Origin: an uncultured Faecalibacterium sp.
Lineage (GTDB): Bacteria > Bacillota > Clostridia > Oscillospirales > Ruminococcaceae
Reading direction: 5' to 3'
Assembly: GCA_934518555.1 (NCBI GenBank)
Contig: CAKSXW010000068.1
Span: 1-8,938 of the forward strand
DNA length: 8,938 nt
The notes under the pieces are model-generated. The model did no database searches. It was not told the DNA's origin and saw only the letters and a list, made by a program, of their open reading frames with translations. Shown here in pieces: positions 6,593 through 8,938 of this stretch. The position numbers and the translations under genes are program-made. Within the stretch, counting starts at the first letter, position 1. Each line of letters starts with the position of its first letter.

Positions 6593-7399
6593 TCATGCGT
6601 TTCCTTCTGCACGCTGGGCCTGGATCTCATACAGGATGATACCAGCCGCCACCGACACGTTGTAGCTGTCCACGCCAGTGCCCTGGGCAGCCATTTCCAG
6701 CCGCACCACACCGTCGCAGAGCTTTTTCACCAACTGGGACACACCGCTGCCCTCGCTGCCCAGTACCAGGGCAATGGGGCCGGTGAGGTTGTTCTTCCGC
6801 AGAGGCACGCCGTCCATGTCGGCGCAGTAAACAAACACCCCCTGGTCCTTCAGGCGGCGAATGGTCTCCCCAATGTTGGCCACCCGGGCCACCGGCAGCC
6901 GCTCCGCAGCACCGGCGCTGGACTTGATGACCGTGGGGGTCACCGAGGCACCGCCCCGCTTGGGGATCACGATGCCGTGGGCACCGCACAGCAGAGCGCT
7001 CCGCATCACGGCACCCAGGTTGTGGGGGTCCTCAATGCCGTCGCTCAGCACCAGGAAGGGGGGCTCCCCCTTGGCCTTGGCGGCAGCCAGCAGATCCTCC
7101 ACCGTCACATATTCGATCTCGCTGGCAAAGGCTGCCACCCCCTGGTGGCTCTCAGTTCCGGTCATGAGACGCAGCTTGTTGGGGTTCACCCGCTTGACAG
7201 CGGCACCGGCCTCCTTGGCCAGGGCAGTATAGTAAGCCGCCACAGCCGGGGCCATGGTCTCGGCAATAAGCACCGTGTCCACACCGGAGCCGCTTTTCAG
7301 CAGTTCCGACACAGGGTTTTTGCCGTACACCAAGCTCTCGTTTTTAGTGGGCTCCTCCGGGGTGCGACGAGGGCGGCGGGGCTGATTTCGTTCTTCCAT
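6593..7399 (-). CDS. rlmB: 23S rRNA 2'-O-methyltransferase RlmB (SpoU/TrmH family)
   Basis: This 268-residue protein is a SPOUT-class, SAM-dependent RNA ribose methyltransferase. RlmB methylates the 23S P-loop guanosine (Gm2251 in E. coli). After a basic leader (1-20), the N-terminal substrate-binding domain spans about 22-100 (LVYGKNPVSELL to SHQGVAAFAS). The knotted catalytic domain has motif 1, DGIEDPHNLGAVMRSA (120-135, with Asn127 and Arg133), motif 2, LVLGSEGSGVSQLV (211-224, Glu216), and motif 3, DSYNVSVAAGIILYE (244-258). Motif 3 has Tyr where Leu is usual before the conserved Asn247. The frame is open upstream to 7726, but those 109 codons lack family similarity and run through the DnaA-box region. 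The ATG at 7399 has AAGGAG 10 nt away and gives the usual family length. A tRNA-directed TrmH relative is the main alternative. Confidence 0.93.
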   Translation of the reverse strand: MEERNQPRRPRRTPEEPTKNESLVYGKNPVSELLKSGSGVDTVLIAETMAPAVAAYYTALAKEAGAAVKRVNPNKLRLMTGTESHQGVAAFASEIEYVTVEDLLAAAKAKGEPPFLVLSDGIEDPHNLGAVMRSALLCGAHGIVIPKRGGASVTPTVIKSSAGAAERLPVARVANIGETIRRLKDQGVFVYCADMDGVPLRKNNLTGPIALVLGSEGSGVSQLVKKLCDGVVRLEMAAQGTGVDSYNVSVAAGIILYEIQAQRAEGNA

Positions 7400-7506
7400 G
7401 GTTCGTGTTCTCCTTCCGGTTCTATGGGGCCGTGGCCTCCACGTTCCCCCAAGGCAGTGGTGGGCTTTGCCCTGCCCTGCCTGTTTGTTTTTCGAGATAA
7501 TAATCC

Positions 7507-7545
7507 AAGGTAAAGTATACCATAAGCCGCCCTTCTTTGCCAGTA
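7507..7545 (-). promoter_or_regulatory. Extended -10 promoter for rlmB
   Basis: On the minus strand TATACT (7519-7514, 5 of 6 to consensus) is preceded by TGG (7522-7520), making an extended -10. At the 17-nt position upstream the -35 candidate is TGGCAA (7542-7537), a weak 3 of 6 match. Initiation near 7507 would give a leader of about 108 nt containing small G/C hairpins, for example GGGC-AAA-GCCC, but no riboswitch I recognise. Confidence 0.5.
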
Positions 7546-7576
7546 AATTGTGTATTTTTATGAGGCCTCGCCAGAT

Positions 7577-8033
7577 TTTTCCACCAGAAATCTCCCAAAG
7601 GCTCTTTGGAGGAATGTCCCCCCTGCTGCAGCCCCGGACCGGGGCAGACCTTGCCGTTTTGCCCAAGGGAAAAGTTTTCCACAAAACCGTGCTATACATT
7701 CCGTAGAAGGCCCGGATTTTTTCCACATGTTGAAAACCCTGTTGAAAAAGTTAAAAAGTCCAGTTGCAAAGCCTGTTTTTCTCGTGGAATTAAACATTCT
7801 CCACCGGGTTTTCCACAATCCGGTTCGACTTTGCCTCCCCGGATGCGTACCATTTGTAATTTTCAAGTTGGAAAACTGACGGTTTTTTACATCAGAACCA
7901 GTCTTGTTTTGCAATTTCCACCAACATCAAATTGACGAATGTGGATCAGTGTTGAAAATCTGCCCTGCCTGCCCCATTCCGTCGATTTCTGAAATGCTGG
8001 TGCATCAACTGGACATTTGTTGCCTTTTCCACG
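7577..8033. other. DnaA-box cluster; candidate replication origin or DnaA-titration region
   Basis: The spacer between divergent rlmB and fba is AT-richer than the genes and packed with 9-mers close to the DnaA box TTATCCACA. Exact TTTTCCACA (8 of 9) occurs on the plus strand at 7675, 7719 and 7809. TGTTGAAAA (complement of TTTTCAACA, 7 of 9) occurs at 7728, 7740 and 7950. TGTGGATCA (complement TGATCCACA, 8 of 9) occurs at 7940. Weaker 7-of-9 sites lie at 7577 (TTTTCCACC), 7797 (TTCTCCACC) and 8025 (TTTTCCACG). Several are phased: 7728/7740 and 7797/7809 are 12 bp apart, and 7940/7950 are 10 bp apart. The stretch 7849-7920 is AT-rich and could be an unwinding element. I see no clear DnaA-trio repeat and there is no dnaA or dnaN in the window. 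The open frames here are not convincing genes. Origin versus regulatory or titration cluster cannot be settled from sequence. Confidence 0.65.
7719..7736. repeat. Back-to-back DnaA-like boxes (inverted pair)
   Basis: TTTTCCACA (7719-7727) is directly abutted by TGTTGAAAA (7728-7736), forming an 18-bp near-perfect palindrome with one mismatched pair. A second TGTTGAAAA follows at 7740-7748, 12 bp downstream on the same strand. Tight clusters of this kind occur in firmicute origins. Confidence 0.7.
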
Positions 8034-8050
8034 TTCCAACGCAAATGTCC
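8011..8050. repeat. 9-bp perfect inverted repeat enclosing a DnaA-like box
   Basis: GGACATTTG (8011-8019) and CAAATGTCC (8042-8050) are exact inverted repeats separated by 22 nt. TTG/CAA (8020-8022 with 8037-8039) can extend the stem past a 2-nt bulge. The loop holds TTTTCCACG (8025-8033). The 3' side runs into C residues, not T, so this does not look like an intrinsic terminator. Confidence 0.6.
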
Positions 8051-8064
8051 CCCCTCCCCGGCCT

Positions 8065-8115
8065 CTGTTTGCACAGAAAAACCGCCTGTTTGGATTGATT
8101 TTAAGCCCTGTTTGG
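8065..8115 (+). repeat. Three CTGTTTG direct repeats spanning the fba promoter
   Basis: CTGTTTG occurs at 8065-8071, 8086-8092 and 8108-8114, at 21 and 22 bp intervals, about two helical turns. The last two are within longer exact CCTGTTTGG copies (8085-8093 and 8107-8115). One lies just upstream of the -35 and one lies between -35 and -10. A fourth CCTGTTTG lies at 7480-7487 near the rlmB promoter. The regular spacing on one DNA face suggests an operator array for an unidentified regulator. Confidence 0.45.
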
Positions 8116-8123
8116 GGTATACT
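8095..8123 (+). promoter_or_regulatory. Sigma-A promoter of fba
   Basis: TTGATT (8095-8100, 4 of 6) is separated by exactly 17 nt from TATACT (8118-8123, 5 of 6). Initiation near 8130 gives a 5' leader of about 72 nt ahead of fba. This is the best promoter candidate on the plus strand in the spacer. Confidence 0.7.
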
Positions 8124-8139
8124 TACCTCATAGGTTTGT

Positions 8140-8183
8140 TAAGCCGTGCACAATTTGCCACGGCAGGATCAAAACCCGGCTTA
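8140..8183 (+). promoter_or_regulatory. fba leader with two mutually exclusive hairpins
   Basis: GCCGTG (8143-8148) can pair with CACGGC (8159-8164) around a 10-nt loop. Alternatively TAAGCCG (8140-8146) can pair with CGGCTTA (8177-8183). The two share bases and cannot coexist. The second ends 5 nt before the GGAGG ribosome binding site (8189-8193). No known riboswitch is recognised. Confidence 0.3.
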
Positions 8184-8201
8184 TATTTGGAGGTAAAGAA
8201 T

Positions 8202-8938
8202 ATGTTGGTAAATGCAACCGAGATGCTGCTGAAAGCACGTGATGGCCACTACGGTGTGCCTCAGTTCAACATCAACAACCTGGAGTGGACCAAGGCTGTT
8301 CTGACCGCTTGTGAGGAGATGAAGAGCCCCGTCATCCTGGGTGTTTCCGAGGGTGCCGGTAAGTACATGACCGGTTTCAAGACCGTTGCCGCTATGGTCA
8401 GCGCTATGGTGGACTCCATGGGCATCACCGTTCCCGTTGCTCTGCATCTGGATCACGGCACCTACGAGGGCTGCAAGGCTTGCGTTGAGGCAGGCTTCTC
8501 CTCCATCATGTTCGACGGCAGCCACTACTCCATTGAGGAGAACGTGGAAAAGACCAAGGAGCTGGTGGCTCTGGCACACGCTCATGGCATGAGCATCGAG
8601 GCCGAGGTGGGCTCCATCGGCGGCGTCGAGGACGGCGTTGTGGGCGCTGGCGAGATCGCTAACCCCGAGGAGTGTGCAAAGATCACCGCTCTGGGCATCG
8701 ACTTCCTGGCTGCTGGCATTGGCAATATCCACGGCGTTTACCCGGCAAACTGGAAGGGCCTGGACTTTGAGGCTCTGGACCGCATCCACAAGGCCACCAA
8801 CAACATTCCTCTGGTGCTCCACGGTGGCACCGGCATCCCCGACGAGATGATCGCAAAGGCTATCAGCCTGGGCGTTTCCAAGATCAACATCAACACCGAG
8901 TGCCAGCTGGTGTTTGCTGAGGCCACCCGTAAGTACAT
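8202..8938 (+). CDS. fba: Class II fructose-bisphosphate aldolase (3' end beyond window)
   Basis: The first 245 codons are present; the family is usually about 285-290 residues, so roughly 40 are missing at the right edge. The enzyme reversibly cleaves fructose 1,6-bisphosphate to dihydroxyacetone phosphate and glyceraldehyde 3-phosphate in glycolysis and gluconeogenesis, using Zn2+. Visible motifs are FNINNLEW (22-29), HLDHG (82-86, with general acid Asp84 and Zn ligand His85), EAEVGSIGG (133-141), the Zn ligands His177 (GNIHGVY) and His207 (LHGGTGIP), and the phosphate-binding NINT (229-232). GGAGG (8189-8193) lies 8 nt before the ATG. Codons such as GCT, GTT, CGT and AAG are favoured, unlike the CGG/GCC-rich genes to the left, as expected for a highly expressed gene. 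Tagatose-bisphosphate aldolases are close relatives, but the QFNINNLEW start matches Gram-positive FbaA. Confidence 0.95.
   Translation, partial: MLVNATEMLLKARDGHYGVPQFNINNLEWTKAVLTACEEMKSPVILGVSEGAGKYMTGFKTVAAMVSAMVDSMGITVPVALHLDHGTYEGCKACVEAGFSSIMFDGSHYSIEENVEKTKELVALAHAHGMSIEAEVGSIGGVEDGVVGAGEIANPEECAKITALGIDFLAAGIGNIHGVYPANWKGLDFEALDRIHKATNNIPLVLHGGTGIPDEMIAKAISLGVSKININTECQLVFAEATRKY

Noticed and set aside
3850..6639. A 929-codon plus-strand open frame antisense to the ATPase-like gene
   Set aside because: It is the mirror of GC-rich, Pro/Glu-rich codons that create no stops on the opposite strand. It has no ribosome binding site, and its translation is low-complexity Leu/Arg/Gln/His sequence with no domain.
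7573..7609. Two adjacent small hairpins (AGATTT/AAATCT and CCAAAG/CTTTGG) as an RNA gene
   Set aside because: Stems of six pairs are easily found by chance, and I could not match them to any known RNA family.
7631..7645. GC-rich palindrome GCCCCGG-A-CCGGGGC as a terminator
   Set aside because: No T-tract follows on either strand, and no gene ends nearby, since both flanking genes start from this spacer.
7400..7726. A 109-codon N-terminal extension of rlmB
   Set aside because: It runs through the promoter and DnaA-box region, has no similarity to SpoU-family proteins, and the start at 7399 gives the normal protein length.
7558..7935. Overlapping open frames of about 110 codons on both strands in the spacer
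   Set aside because: Their translations reflect the repeated boxes and Pro/Ser-rich noise, and none has start signals or a domain. The TTG start at 7606 is a chance part of a TTTGGAGGA stretch.
8181..8822. A 213-codon minus-strand open frame antisense to fba
   Set aside because: The plus strand encodes an unmistakable class II aldolase with promoter and ribosome binding site; the antisense frame is a shadow.

Overview
The window looks like chromosomal DNA from a high-GC Gram-positive anaerobe. My best guess is an Oscillospiraceae/Ruminococcaceae relative (Faecalibacterium, Gemmiger or Subdoligranulum type). This rests on GC-rich coding sequence, strong AGGAGG ribosome binding sites, a Bacillus-type RNase Z and a Gram-positive-type class II aldolase. 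The taxonomic call is inference and was not searched.

Left part (1-3478, all on the minus strand): a tRNA maturation cluster, in transcription order rnz (RNase Z), cca (CCA-adding enzyme), mnmA (2-thiouridine synthesis at U34) and the first 39 codons of tcdA (cyclic t6A formation at A37). rnz and cca are 2 bp apart. mnmA and tcdA are 10 bp apart, with the tcdA ribosome binding site overlapping the mnmA stop. An extended -10 promoter precedes rnz. A second, consensus-like promoter for mnmA has its -35 box over the cca stop codon. Together the genes cover 3' trimming, CCA addition and two anticodon-loop modifications.

Middle (3479-7399): a short plus-strand ORF with an excellent ribosome binding site encodes a 61-residue single-pass membrane peptide, diverging from rnz at what looks like a shared, symmetrical -10. 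Beyond a strong minus-strand terminator lies a 900-residue membrane protein. It keeps the layout of a heavy-metal (P1B) P-type ATPase but has lost nearly every catalytic motif, and it carries a tail of about 340 residues rich in Pro, Glu and Ala. Upstream of it, probably in the same transcript, is rlmB, a SPOUT-class rRNA 2'-O-methyltransferase.

Right part (7400-8938): about 800 bp of intergenic DNA, then the start of fba (class II fructose-bisphosphate aldolase) on the plus strand, running off the edge. The spacer holds a dense cluster of DnaA-box-like 9-mers: three exact TTTTCCACA, three exact TGTTGAAAA, one TGTGGATCA and several weaker ones. Some are in 10-12 bp phased pairs and one pair is back to back. 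With the main genes pointing away on both sides, this resembles a replication origin or DnaA-titration site, with no dnaA gene in view. The fba promoter has three CTGTTTG repeats at 21-22 bp intervals and a 5' leader with two mutually exclusive hairpins.

The two items most worth following up are the degenerate P-type ATPase-like protein and the DnaA-box cluster.
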